From: an uncultured Dorea sp.
GTDB taxonomy: Bacteria > Bacillota > Clostridia > Lachnospirales > Lachnospiraceae
Assembly: GCA_947652615.1 (NCBI GenBank)
Contig: CANTDX010000009.1
Location: 24,083-88,082, forward strand
Direction: 5' to 3'
Length of the DNA: 64,000 nt
Below are positions 8,206 to 17,400 of this stretch, in pieces. Position 1 is the stretch's first letter. Every line of letters starts with the position of its first letter. The notes below the pieces were generated by a model. That model did not search any database and had not been told where the DNA came from. It saw only the letters and a program-made list of their open reading frames with translations. Made by a program: the position numbers and the translations under genes.

Positions 8206-9141
8206 TTATGCATTCATCTGCGCCGCAACCTCAGCCGCGAAATCTTCATTCTTCTTTTCAAGACCTTCGCCTGTCTCAAAACGAATGAATCTCTTAAGTG
8301 CAACAGTCGATCCAACTTCCTTAGATACCATCTCCAGATACTTCGCAACCGTCTCCTTATTCTCAGCCTTTACATACTCCTGCTCTAACAGGCATACTTC
8401 CTTCAGCTCCTTATTAAGACGTCCGCTGATCATCTTCTCAATGATATTCTCCGGCTTGTTCGCATTCTTAGGATCATTCTTAGCCTGAGCCATCAGAATC
8501 TCTTTCTCATGCTCCTTGTAATCCTCTGGAACTTCATCTGTAGACACATACTTCGGATTCAGAGCCGCAATCTGCATAGCCACATTCTTCAGAGCCTCTT
8601 TTACAGTATCGGAATTGTTATCAGTCTGAGCCTCAACCAATACTCCGATCTTACCTCCTGCATGGATATAAGATACTACAATGCCATCCTCAGACACAAT
8701 CTTCTCGAATCTTCTGATGTTCATGTTCTCGCCGATCTTAGCAATCATTGCCGCCAGCTTGTCCTGAACAGTCATAGATGTATCAAGCGCCCATGGCTCC
8801 GCCTTAAACGCCTCGATATCTGCAGCAGCTGTATCAGCAGCCTGTTCAACTACTTCCTTAACATAAGTCTGGAATACTTCATTCTTTGCAACAAAGTCTG
8901 TCTCAGCATTCACTTCCACGATCGCAGCCACCTTATTGTCTCCCTTGATGGTTGTAGCCACAATACCCTCTGCTGCAATTCTTCCCGCCTTCTTCTGGGC
9001 AGTTGCAAGTCCCTTCTCACGAAGGAACTCAACAGCCTTGTCAAAATCACCGTCTGTCTCAGTTAATGCCTTCTTGCAGTCCATCATGCCTGCACCGGTC
9101 ATCTCTCTTAACTCTTTTACCATACCAGCCGTAATTGCCAT
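8206..9141 (-). CDS. tsf: Elongation factor Ts
   Basis: EF-Ts, 311 aa, the nucleotide exchange factor that regenerates EF-Tu-GTP in the cytoplasm. The N-terminal UBA-like domain (VKELREMTGAGMMDCKKAL, residues 9-27) and the EF-Tu-contacting NAETDFVAKN motif near residue 80 are present. The length fits the long clostridial form. It lies 80 bp downstream of rpsB, the usual order in Firmicutes, and is probably expressed from the rpsB promoter. A strong terminator follows. Confidence 0.98.
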   Translation of the reverse strand: MAITAGMVKELREMTGAGMMDCKKALTETDGDFDKAVEFLREKGLATAQKKAGRIAAEGIVATTIKGDNKVAAIVEVNAETDFVAKNEVFQTYVKEVVEQAADTAAADIEAFKAEPWALDTSMTVQDKLAAMIAKIGENMNIRRFEKIVSEDGIVVSYIHAGGKIGVLVEAQTDNNSDTVKEALKNVAMQIAALNPKYVSTDEVPEDYKEHEKEILMAQAKNDPKNANKPENIIEKMISGRLNKELKEVCLLEQEYVKAENKETVAKYLEMVSKEVGSTVALKRFIRFETGEGLEKKNEDFAAEVAAQMNA

Positions 9142-9221
9142 GTCTATCTCCTCCTAATCAATCCGCTCAGTCATGCCCCCTCTTTATACTATATAAAGGG
9201 GTATTATGAGCGGTATTGTCT

Positions 9222-9974
9222 TTACTCGTCTGCTTCGTTCTCGTAAACTTCCTCGGCAGCATCCTCTTCGTAAACGCCGTCTTCACCGGTCATTCCCTGA
9301 TTCGCCTCTACAACGGCATCAGCCATCTTAGATACGATCAGCTTCACAGCGCGGATTGCGTCGTCGTTACCCGGGATCACATAATCCAGTTCCTCTGGAT
9401 CACAGTTTGTATCAGCAATTCCGATCAACGGAATTCCAAGTGTATGTGCTTCCTGTACACAGATTCTTTCCTTCTTAGGATCTACAACGAAGATTGCATC
9501 CGGAAGCTGCTTCATCTCTTTGATTCCGCCTAAGTTTCTCTCAAGCTTCTCCCATTCCTTCTTAAGCTGGATAACTTCCTTCTTAGGCAATACATCGAAA
9601 GTGCCGTCCTCTGACATTCTCTCGATCTCTTTCAAACGTGCAACTCTGCTCTTGATCGTCTTGAAGTTCGTCAGCATTCCTCCAAGCCATCTCTCATTCA
9701 CATAGAACATTCCGCAGCGCTCAGCCTCTGTTCTGATCGCATCCTGCGCCTGCTTCTTTGTCCCTACGAACAGGATCGTACCGCCGTCTGCCGCGATATC
9801 AGATACCGCCTGATATGCCTCGTCCACTTTGCCTACAGACTTCTGCAGGTCGATAATATAGATACCGTTCCTCTCCGTGTAAATGTAAGGAGCCATCTTA
9901 GGGTTCCATCTTCTTGTCTGATGTCCGAAATGAACACCTGCTTCTAAAAGCTGCTTCATTGAAATAACGCTCAT
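9222..9974 (-). CDS. rpsB: 30S ribosomal protein S2
   Basis: Ribosomal protein S2, 250 aa, of the 30S subunit head/body interface. Recognised from [20 protein letters not shown] at the N-terminus, [11 protein letters not shown] near residue 65, and [14 protein letters not shown] near residue 92. The acidic C-terminal tail is typical. The start at 9974 has GGAGG 8 bp upstream; an in-frame start further upstream at 10043 lacks one and would add 23 atypical residues. First gene of rpsB-tsf, with a leader of about 110 nt from the promoter at 10094-10122. Confidence 0.98.
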   Translation of the reverse strand: MSVISMKQLLEAGVHFGHQTRRWNPKMAPYIYTERNGIYIIDLQKSVGKVDEAYQAVSDIAADGGTILFVGTKKQAQDAIRTEAERCGMFYVNERWLGGMLTNFKTIKSRVARLKEIERMSEDGTFDVLPKKEVIQLKKEWEKLERNLGGIKEMKQLPDAIFVVDPKKERICVQEAHTLGIPLIGIADTNCDPEELDYVIPGNDDAIRAVKLIVSKMADAVVEANQGMTGEDGVYEEDAAEEVYENEADE

Positions 9975-10093
9975 CTTTTCTTCCTCCGTCTTGGTTTTTT
10001 GCTTCCGCATATGTGTAAGCCCTTGAAACCGGCTTATATTCAAGCTTTGGCACCATCTTAGGCAAACAAATGCGTGATTTTTGCGACCCGTTT

Positions 10094-10122
10094 ATAATAG
10101 CACAAAAGCCTTGCAAATGCAA
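10094..10122 (-). promoter_or_regulatory. rpsB-tsf promoter
   Basis: On the minus strand TTGCAT (10122-10117), a 17 bp spacer, and TATTAT (10099-10094). The promoter overlaps a hairpin with arms AAAGCCTTGCA and TGCAAGGCTTT (10104-10128), so termination of upstream transcription and rpsB initiation share the same DNA. Confidence 0.7.
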
Positions 10123-10151
10123 GGCTTTTTCTATGCTAAGTATGTAATAAC

Positions 10152-10301
10152 TGCCAATAACTGTAACAGTTCAGATACCTTCACTGTTACAAGCCTCCGG
10201 CCATTAACAATCGCTTCGCGATGAGCCGGATGCTTTCATGCTCTACTTTATGGCTCGGTCGGCGCAGTGAATGCGCAGACCTGTCTGAACTGTTGCCAAT
10301 A
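10152..10301. repeat. MITE-like or structured-RNA intergenic element
   Basis: A non-coding block between an NlpC/P60 gene and rpsB. It has 11 bp perfect inverted repeats, AACAGTTCAGA (10165-10175) and TCTGAACTGTT (10284-10294), flanked by 8 bp direct repeats TGCCAATA (10152-10159 and 10294-10301). Inside are further stems: CCGGC...GCCGG with an inner ATCGC/GCGAT hairpin, and GCGCA/TGCGC. The direct repeats could be a target-site duplication. No open reading frame is apparent. Only one copy is seen in the window. Confidence 0.5.
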
Positions 10302-10302
10302 G

Positions 10303-11454
10303 CTACCAATACCTGACGAATCCCTGTGCACGTACCGGGCTGATCATAATGTTCGTTCCGGTCTGCTGAGCCTCGATCATCTGGCCGTTACCGATGTAAA
10401 TTCCCACATGGCCCGGCTTCCAACAGATATCTCCCGGTTCCGGACTAGATACCTTCGTGCCGCCGGCATACTGTGACTCAGAATAGTGCGGCAGGGAAAT
10501 CCCCGCTACAGAATGACAATACTGCACCAGTCCTGAACAGTCAAGCCCTACTCCCGGTGTGGAGCCGCCCCACACATACGGAACTCCTAACTGGCTGTAT
10601 GCGGCATTCACGATCGCCTGAGCCGTAGCTGTGTTCCCTTTGCTTACAGAACCGCCGGATGTACCGGATGTTGTACCGCCGGAACTTGGTGTGCTGGACG
10701 GTGCCGGAGACGCTCCCGGATTGTTGGCGCTCTCCGGATTGGATGCAGGACGGTTCGTACTTGGTGCCGACTCATTCTGTCTTGCTGCCGCCTGACGTTC
10801 CTCTTCCTCTCTGCGCCTGCGCTCTGCCTCTTCCCTGCGTCTCTGTTCTTCCGCGGCTTTTTGTACCGCGATCTGAAGCTGTTCATCCAGGTTAGAGATC
10901 TCGGACTTCTTCGTCTCGATGGTATAGTCTAATTTATCCTTCTGTGCCTCGAACTCTGTCTGCAGCGCCTCAAGATTACTCAGCTCCGTCTCTAACGTTG
11001 TCTTCAAGTCCTGAACCTGCTGCTTGATCTTCACATACTCCTCCAACATCTTCCTGTCGTAAGAGTGCACATTCTGAACATATTCCGCCTTATTGACCAA
11101 GTCCGAGAAATTCTCTGCCGAAAACAGCGTCTCGATCACACTCGCGTCGCCCTCTTCGTACATGAACTTGATCCTAAGCTTCATCGCATGATACTGTTCT
11201 TCTTCCTGCTCCTGGGCCTCGCCAAGATCGATCTCGGCCTGTGTGATCTCCTGCCCTTTATTGATCAGGTCTCCTTCTAACTCACTGATCTTCGATATCA
11301 GCTCTGTCAATTCCTGTTGGAGAGAATTTACCTCACTTTGAGCTTCCGCTTTATCCTTCTGTAACTCGTCCACGGTTGGGTCCGCGTAAACCGGTGTCGC
11401 AACCAGTCCGCACGTCAGCGCTGTCACTAACATAGCACTTTTCCATCTTCTCAT
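10303..11454 (-). CDS. Secreted PcsB-like NlpC/P60 peptidoglycan hydrolase (copy 1)
   Basis: Secreted cell-wall endopeptidase of 383 aa, similar to CwlO/PcsB. A signal peptide (residues 1-25, ending near PVYA) is followed by a long coiled coil (about 30-220, many Glu/Gln/Lys), a Ser/Thr/Pro/Asn linker (about 225-280) and an NlpC/P60 domain. Visible active-site residues are the Cys in LDCSGLVQYCH and the His in GHVGIYIG; the third position reads MIEA rather than MIHA. It is the downstream member of a tandem pair with the gene at 11542-12780 (87 bp gap). The ATG at 11454 fits an AGGA site; in-frame starts lie only a few codons upstream. Confidence 0.92.
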   Translation of the reverse strand: MRRWKSAMLVTALTCGLVATPVYADPTVDELQKDKAEAQSEVNSLQQELTELISKISELEGDLINKGQEITQAEIDLGEAQEQEEEQYHAMKLRIKFMYEEGDASVIETLFSAENFSDLVNKAEYVQNVHSYDRKMLEEYVKIKQQVQDLKTTLETELSNLEALQTEFEAQKDKLDYTIETKKSEISNLDEQLQIAVQKAAEEQRRREEAERRRREEEERQAAARQNESAPSTNRPASNPESANNPGASPAPSSTPSSGGTTSGTSGGSVSKGNTATAQAIVNAAYSQLGVPYVWGGSTPGVGLDCSGLVQYCHSVAGISLPHYSESQYAGGTKVSSPEPGDICWKPGHVGIYIGNGQMIEAQQTGTNIMISPVRAQGFVRYW

Positions 11455-11541
11455 ATACATTCCTGCCAATCTCTTAATATTCTACCCCTTGAATACCGCC
11501 CGAAACTCATTCCGCAATCTGCCGTCCCTGTAACAGACCTT

Positions 11542-12780
11542 CTACCAATAACGTCTGTACCATGGAGAACCATATACGTTCGCAACCTTTACCACATCTC
11601 CTGTGTGCGGTGCATGGATCATCTGGCCTCCGCCGATATAGATCCCGATATGGCTTCCGTAGCATACCAGATCTCCGGGCTGCGGATTGCTGACCGCCTT
11701 GCCGCCTCCGCCCTGAACCTGTGACGTACGTCCGATACTGATACCTGCTACTCTGTGGCAATACTGGGTGAGTCCTGAACAGTCAAGACCGCTTCCCGGT
11801 GTGGTGCCTCCCCATACATATGGAACTCCCAATTGTCCATATGCAGCATTTACAATTGTCTGCGCAACGGAACTGTCTCCGGCTCCCGCATAATCCAGGC
11901 TGCTCCCTGAACTGCTGCCGGTACTGGTTCCCGTGCTGCCGGCGGTATTTCCCGTACTGCCGCTGTTACCGGTGCTGCCGGTATTCCCTGCCGTACTGCT
12001 GCTTCCTGTGCTGCCGGTGCTTCCTGCGGATGCACTGTCATTAGAAGCATTCCCGCCGTTATTATCTTCGTTGTTCTGGTTCTGATTACCGGAAGTGTTG
12101 TTATTGCTCTGTGCCGCTTCCTCCTGACGTCTGCGTTCTTCCTCTTCACGGCGTCTCTGCTCTTCCGCAGCCGCTCTTGCCGCAGCTTCCGCAGCCGCCT
12201 GGATCTGCGCATCCAGATCGGCAACCTCTTCGCGCTTCGATTCTATCGTTGAACTTAACTGAGTCTCCTTCGCTTCATATTCGTCCTGCAGTCCTTCCAT
12301 CGTCTTCTGGTCTTCCTCAAGAGTCGTCTTCAGATCAGCAATCTCCTGCTTGGTCTCTGCATACTCCTGTAACTGCTGACGGTCATACTTATGTACATTC
12401 TGGACATATTCGGCCTTATTCACCAGATCTGTGAAGTCCTCCGCCGACACCAATGACTCGATCGCCATCGAACTGCCCTCTTCATACATATATTTAATAC
12501 GAAGCTTCATCGCTTCATACTGTTCCTTCTCCTTCTCCTCTGCAACCGTCAGATCCGCCTCTGCCTGTGTGATCTCTTCACCCTTCTTGATCAGGTCCTC
12601 TTCCAGATCTCCAAGCTTCGTCATAATATCTGTCAGTTCCTTCTGCAGAGAATTCACCTCGCTCTGCTTCTCAGCCTTATCCTCCTTCAGATCGTTAATC
12701 GATGGTGCTGCCATAACTGGTGTCACAATAAGTGAGCCGGCAACTGCTGCTGCCAGTAATCTTGCTCCAAATTTCTTCAT
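11542..12780 (-). CDS. Secreted PcsB-like NlpC/P60 peptidoglycan hydrolase (copy 2)
   Basis: Paralogue of the downstream gene, 412 aa: signal peptide (MKKFGARLLAAAVAGSLI, cleavage near PVMA), coiled coil to about residue 215, then a long Gly/Ser/Thr/Asn repeat linker (about 225-300) and an NlpC/P60 domain ending RRYW. Here all three expected catalytic positions are present: Cys in LDCSGLTQYCH, His in SHIGIYIG, and His in MIHAPHTG. PcsB/CwlO proteins hydrolyse peptide cross-bridges during growth and division, usually under WalRK and FtsEX control. A WalR-type box and promoter lie 75-125 bp upstream. Confidence 0.93.
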   Translation of the reverse strand: MKKFGARLLAAAVAGSLIVTPVMAAPSINDLKEDKAEKQSEVNSLQKELTDIMTKLGDLEEDLIKKGEEITQAEADLTVAEEKEKEQYEAMKLRIKYMYEEGSSMAIESLVSAEDFTDLVNKAEYVQNVHKYDRQQLQEYAETKQEIADLKTTLEEDQKTMEGLQDEYEAKETQLSSTIESKREEVADLDAQIQAAAEAAARAAAEEQRRREEEERRRQEEAAQSNNNTSGNQNQNNEDNNGGNASNDSASAGSTGSTGSSSTAGNTGSTGNSGSTGNTAGSTGTSTGSSSGSSLDYAGAGDSSVAQTIVNAAYGQLGVPYVWGGTTPGSGLDCSGLTQYCHRVAGISIGRTSQVQGGGGKAVSNPQPGDLVCYGSHIGIYIGGGQMIHAPHTGDVVKVANVYGSPWYRRYW

Positions 12781-12854
12781 AATCAAACCATCCTTTATAA
12801 TTTTTTATACCCTTTATCCCTCATTCGACATAGCTACCCCTACATCTGGAAACA

Positions 12855-12906
12855 ATTATAACTCAACCCACAAAATTTTGCAATATTTTTTAACAACTTT
12901 GTAACA
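12855..12906 (-). promoter_or_regulatory. Promoter with WalR-type box for the NlpC/P60 pair
   Basis: On the minus strand TGTTAC-N5-TGTTAA (12906-12890) fits the WalR consensus TGTWAH-N5-TGTWAH exactly. Six bases later come TTGCAA (12883-12878), a 17 bp spacer and TATAAT (12860-12855). A further direct repeat of GTTGGCAAGA lies nearby at 12912-12931. Confidence 0.65.
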
Positions 12907-12946
12907 AATAAGTTGGCAAGAGTTGGCAAGATAGCAACTTTTTCTC

Positions 12947-14446
12947 CTATTGTATATTCATATTGGTATATCCCATCAGGCTGATATCGACTTCCCGCGC
13001 CGCTTCCCGGCCTTCCCTGATTGCCCACACGACCAGTGACTGCCCCCTGTGCATATCCCCGGCAGTAAATATATCCTGCACATTTGTGGCATATCCGCCG
13101 GACGCCGTCGCCACATTCGTCCGTCCGTCCACGCCGACTCCAAACGCTTTCGTCACATAACTCTCGCTCCCCAGGAATCCCGCGGCGATCAGCACCAGGT
13201 CTACATCTACCGTATACTCGCTTCCGGCGATCTCCGCCATCACCATGCGGCCCGTCTTCTCATCCTTCTTCGGCTCTAATTTCACAAGCACTGCCTTACA
13301 GACATTGCCGGCCTTATCCTTCTTGAATTCCCTGACCGTCGTCTGATAGACTCTTGGATCCTTCCCAAATACCGCCGCCGCTTCCTCCTGCCCGTAGTCT
13401 GTCTTGCACACCTTGGGCCACTCCGGCCAGGGATTCGAATCCAGCCTCTCATCCGGCGCCTTAGGCATCATCTCAAGCTGCAGGATCGATCTCGCGCCAT
13501 GGCGCATGGCAGTACCGACACAATCATTCCCCGTATCGCCGCCTCCGATCACCATCACACGTTTTCCCTTCGCAGAGATATAAGTCCCTTCCTTAAGCTC
13601 CATCTGATTGGCCCACAGCGCCTTCGTCGTTGACTTCAGGAAATCTACCGCGAAATGAATCCCCTTCGCATCCCTTCCCGGCGCCTTGATATCCCTTGGA
13701 TTCGACGCTCCGCAGCAGAGCACGATACGGTCGAACTCCTTCTTAAGCTCCGCTGCCTTCTTATCCTTACCTATGTTGCAGCCCGTGACAAAGGTAACTC
13801 CCTCTTCCTCCATCACCGCAAGCTTACGGTCAATGATCTGTTTCTCAAGCTTCATATTGGGGATTCCGTACCGCAGAAGCCCGCCGGCTTTGTCTTCCCG
13901 CTCGAATACGGTCACGCTGTGCCCTCTTCGGTTCAGCATATCCGCAGCCGCAAGTCCGGACGGTCCGGAACCGATCACCGCTACCTTCTTCCCGGTACGT
14001 ACCTTCACCGGACGCGCCGCCGCATAACCCTTTTCGTATGCATACTCAATGATTCCATATTCATTTGCCTTAGAAGCGACTGCATCCCCGTTCAGATTAC
14101 AGGTACATGCCGCCTCACAAAGCGCCGGGCACACCCTTGAGGTGAACTCCGGGAAATTATTGGTCTTCTTAAGCCTGTAGTAGGCTTCCTCCCAATTTCC
14201 CTGATAGATCAGGTCGTTCCACTCCGGAACCAGATTGTGGAGCGGGCATCCGCTCGCCATTCCCATGATCATCTGTCCCGCCTGGCAGAAGGGAACCCCG
14301 CACGCCATGCATCTGGCGCCCTGGCGTTCCTGCTCCTCTCTTGGCAAGGCTGTGTGGAATTCATTAAAATGCCTGATCCGATCCTTCGGCGCTTCCGCCG
14401 CCTTATCCTGCCTTACATATTCCATAAATCCTGTTGCCTTTCCCAT
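12947..14446 (-). CDS. gltD: Glutamate synthase small (beta) subunit
   Basis: NADPH-dependent FAD/iron-sulfur subunit of glutamate synthase, 499 aa, which feeds electrons to GltB. The N-terminal cysteines (CMACGVPFCQ, GCPLHNL, CPALCEAACTCN) bind 4Fe-4S clusters. A dinucleotide-binding GSGPSGLAAADMLNRRGH motif lies near residue 158 and a second, GGGDTGNDCVG, near 300. GDMHRGQSLVVWAIREGR is the C-terminal FAD contact. The AGGAGG site overlaps the gltB stop, 12 bp away, so translation is coupled. The ATG at 14446 is preferred over a GTG three codons upstream. Confidence 0.96.
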   Translation of the reverse strand: MGKATGFMEYVRQDKAAEAPKDRIRHFNEFHTALPREEQERQGARCMACGVPFCQAGQMIMGMASGCPLHNLVPEWNDLIYQGNWEEAYYRLKKTNNFPEFTSRVCPALCEAACTCNLNGDAVASKANEYGIIEYAYEKGYAAARPVKVRTGKKVAVIGSGPSGLAAADMLNRRGHSVTVFEREDKAGGLLRYGIPNMKLEKQIIDRKLAVMEEEGVTFVTGCNIGKDKKAAELKKEFDRIVLCCGASNPRDIKAPGRDAKGIHFAVDFLKSTTKALWANQMELKEGTYISAKGKRVMVIGGGDTGNDCVGTAMRHGARSILQLEMMPKAPDERLDSNPWPEWPKVCKTDYGQEEAAAVFGKDPRVYQTTVREFKKDKAGNVCKAVLVKLEPKKDEKTGRMVMAEIAGSEYTVDVDLVLIAAGFLGSESYVTKAFGVGVDGRTNVATASGGYATNVQDIFTAGDMHRGQSLVVWAIREGREAAREVDISLMGYTNMNIQ

Positions 14447-14458
14447 CTTCCACACCTC

Positions 14459-17400
14459 CTATCGTCCGCCCTTAATGGCATAGAATGCTTCTGTCTTCGC
14501 CTGCTCGCTGCTCATCCCCTGTTCCTCCATCTGAAGGATCGTCTTAAGCATCCGCTCATAATCTACCGGAATGATCTTCTTGAACTTCGGCAGATATTCC
14601 GTATAAGCATTAAGGATCTCCTTGCCGATCTCGGAATTCGTGCAGGCCACATGCTCCTCGATCATATGCTTCAGCTCATTGACGTCGAATTTGGATGTGA
14701 CGCGTTCGATATTGACCATCTGCTTATTCACATTCATATACAGGTCACTGTTTATGTCTAAGACATACGCCACCCCGCCGCTCATACCGGCGGCAAAGTT
14801 CTTGCCAATCTTCCCAAGGACAGCCACGCGGCCTCCGGTCATATATTCGCATCCGTGATCTCCCACGCCCTCTACCACCGCGGTAACACCGGAATTACGC
14901 ACCGCGAACCGCTCGCCTGCAACGCCGTTAATGAAAGCCTTGCCGCCGGTGGCTCCATAGAGCGCCACATTTCCTATTATAATATTCTCATCATGCCGGT
15001 ACTTCACTCCCCGGGGCGGATAGACGATCAACTTGCCGCCTGACAAACCCTTTCCGAAATAATCGTTGCTGTCTCCTGTAAGCTCCAGGGTCAGTCCCTT
15101 CGGGATAAATGCTCCGAAGGACTGTCCTCCCGCGCCGCTGCATTTCACCACATAACTGTCTTCCACAAGTCCTTCCGGATAACGTTTCGTGATCTCCGAC
15201 CCAAAGATCGTACCAAAGGTACGGTCTGTATTGGTTACATCCACCTCGATGCTCCTCTTCTGTCCGTTCTTAAGCGACGGAAGCAGTTCCTTTAACAGCA
15301 CCCTCTCGTCCAGCGTCTTCTCAAGCTCGAAATCATACACCTTCTTAGGGTCGAATGTAACCCCCGCCCTGGTTCCCTCATAGGGATTATACAGGATCCG
15401 GCTAAGATCCAGCATGGCCGCCCGCTTAGACGCCGCATGTTCCTTCACTCTCAGAAGGTCCGTGCGCCCAACCAACTCATCTATAGAACGCACTCCAAGC
15501 CTCGCCATATATTCCCGAAGATTCTCGGCCATAAACCGCATGAAGTTCATCACATATTCCGGCTTGCCTGTGAACCGCTTCCGAAGCTCTGGATTCTGAG
15601 TGGCAACCCCCACGGGACAGGTATCCAGGTTGCACACCCGCATCATAACACAGCCCATAGTTACCAGCGGCGCTGTCGCAAAGCCGAATTCCTCCGCACC
15701 CAGGATCGCCGCGATCGCCACGTCGCGGCCGCTCATCAGCTTACCGTCCGTCTCGATCCTGACCCGCTCTCTCAGGCCGTTCTGGATCAAGGTCTGATGA
15801 GTCTCCGCAAGCCCCAGCTCCCACGGAAGTCCTGCATTATGGATGGAGCTTCTGGGCGCCGCGCCGGTCCCACCGTCATAACCAGAGATCAATATCAATC
15901 CGGCTCCGGCTTTTGCCACACCGGCGGCAACCGTTCCGACTCCGGCCTCCGACACAAGCTTCACCGAGATCCTTGCATCCTTGTTGGCATTCTTACAGTC
16001 ATAGATCAGCTGCGCCAGATCCTCGATCGAATAGATATCATGGTGCGGCGGCGGTGAGATCAGGCTGACTCCCGGCGTAGAATGACGGGTATTGGCAATC
16101 CACGGATATACTTTCCCTCCCGGAAGATGCCCGCCTTCTCCCGGCTTCGCTCCCTGCGCCATCTTGATCTGTATCTCCCTGGCGCTCACCAGATATCTGC
16201 TGGTCACGCCGAACCGCCCAGAGGCAACCTGCTTGATAGCCGAACACCGTTCGCCGTCAAGCCGGTCGATCTCTTCTCCGCCTTCCCCGCTGTTCGATTT
16301 GCCGTGCAGACGGTTCATAGCGATCGCCAATGTCTCGTGGGCTTCCTTGGAAATCGACCCATAAGACATAGCCCCTGTCTTGAAGCGTGTAACAATAGAA
16401 TCCACACTCTCTACTTCTTCGATCGGGACGCCCTTCTTAGGATAGTTGAACTCAAGCTGTCCGCGCAGATTGATGGATTCCCCCTCTGCATTTACCATCT
16501 CCGTATATTTCCTGAACATCTCATAATCTCCCCGTCTGGTGGACTGCTGGAGCATATGGATCGTCTGCGGGTTATAGAGATGTCTCTCCCCTCCGCTCTT
16601 TGATTTGTGCTGACCGATACTGTCAAGAGTCATATCTACCTCAAGCCCCAGCGGATCAAAGGCCTGAGAATGCCGTGCGACATAGTCCTCAGACAATTCT
16701 TCGATGCCGATCCCGCCTACACGGCTGACCGTGTCGGTGAAATATTTCCGGATAAATTCTTCTTTCAGTCCAATGGCTTCAAAAATCTTCGCGCCCTGAT
16801 ATGACTGGATCGTTGATATCCCCATCTTCGACGCGATCTTCACGATTCCGCTGATCACCGCATGGTTGTAATCGTCCACCGCCGCATAGTAATCCTTCTT
16901 AAGCATATCGGTATCGATCAACAGGCGGATGGACTCATGGGCAAGGTAAGGGTTGACCGCGCAGGCTCCGTATCCAAGCAGCGTAGCAAAATGATGTACC
17001 TCCCGCGGTTCTCCCGTCTCCAGGATGATCGCCACGGAAGTCCTCTTCTTCGTCCGCACCAGATGCTGCTGCAGTCCGGACAGCGCCAGAAGCGACGGCA
17101 TGGCGACATGGTATTCGTCCACGCCGCGGTCGGAGAGGATCAAGATATTGGCGCCCTCCCTGATGACCCGGTCCACCTCTATGAACAGATAATCAATCGC
17201 CTTCTCAAGCCCGGAATTCTTGTAGTACACGATCGGGATCTCTGCCGCCTTGAATCCTTCCCGCTTCATATTCTTAATCTTCAGAAGATCTGTATTCGTG
17301 AGGATCGGATTATCCACCTTGAGCATCCTGCAGTTCTCTTCCCTCTCCTCCAGAAGATTCCCGTCTGATCCGATATAGACCGTAGAGGATGTGACGACCT

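Noticed and set aside
10152..10301. Known riboswitch
   Set aside because: The stems do not match any class I can recognise, and the block lies at the 3' side of the cell-wall gene rather than in the rpsB leader.
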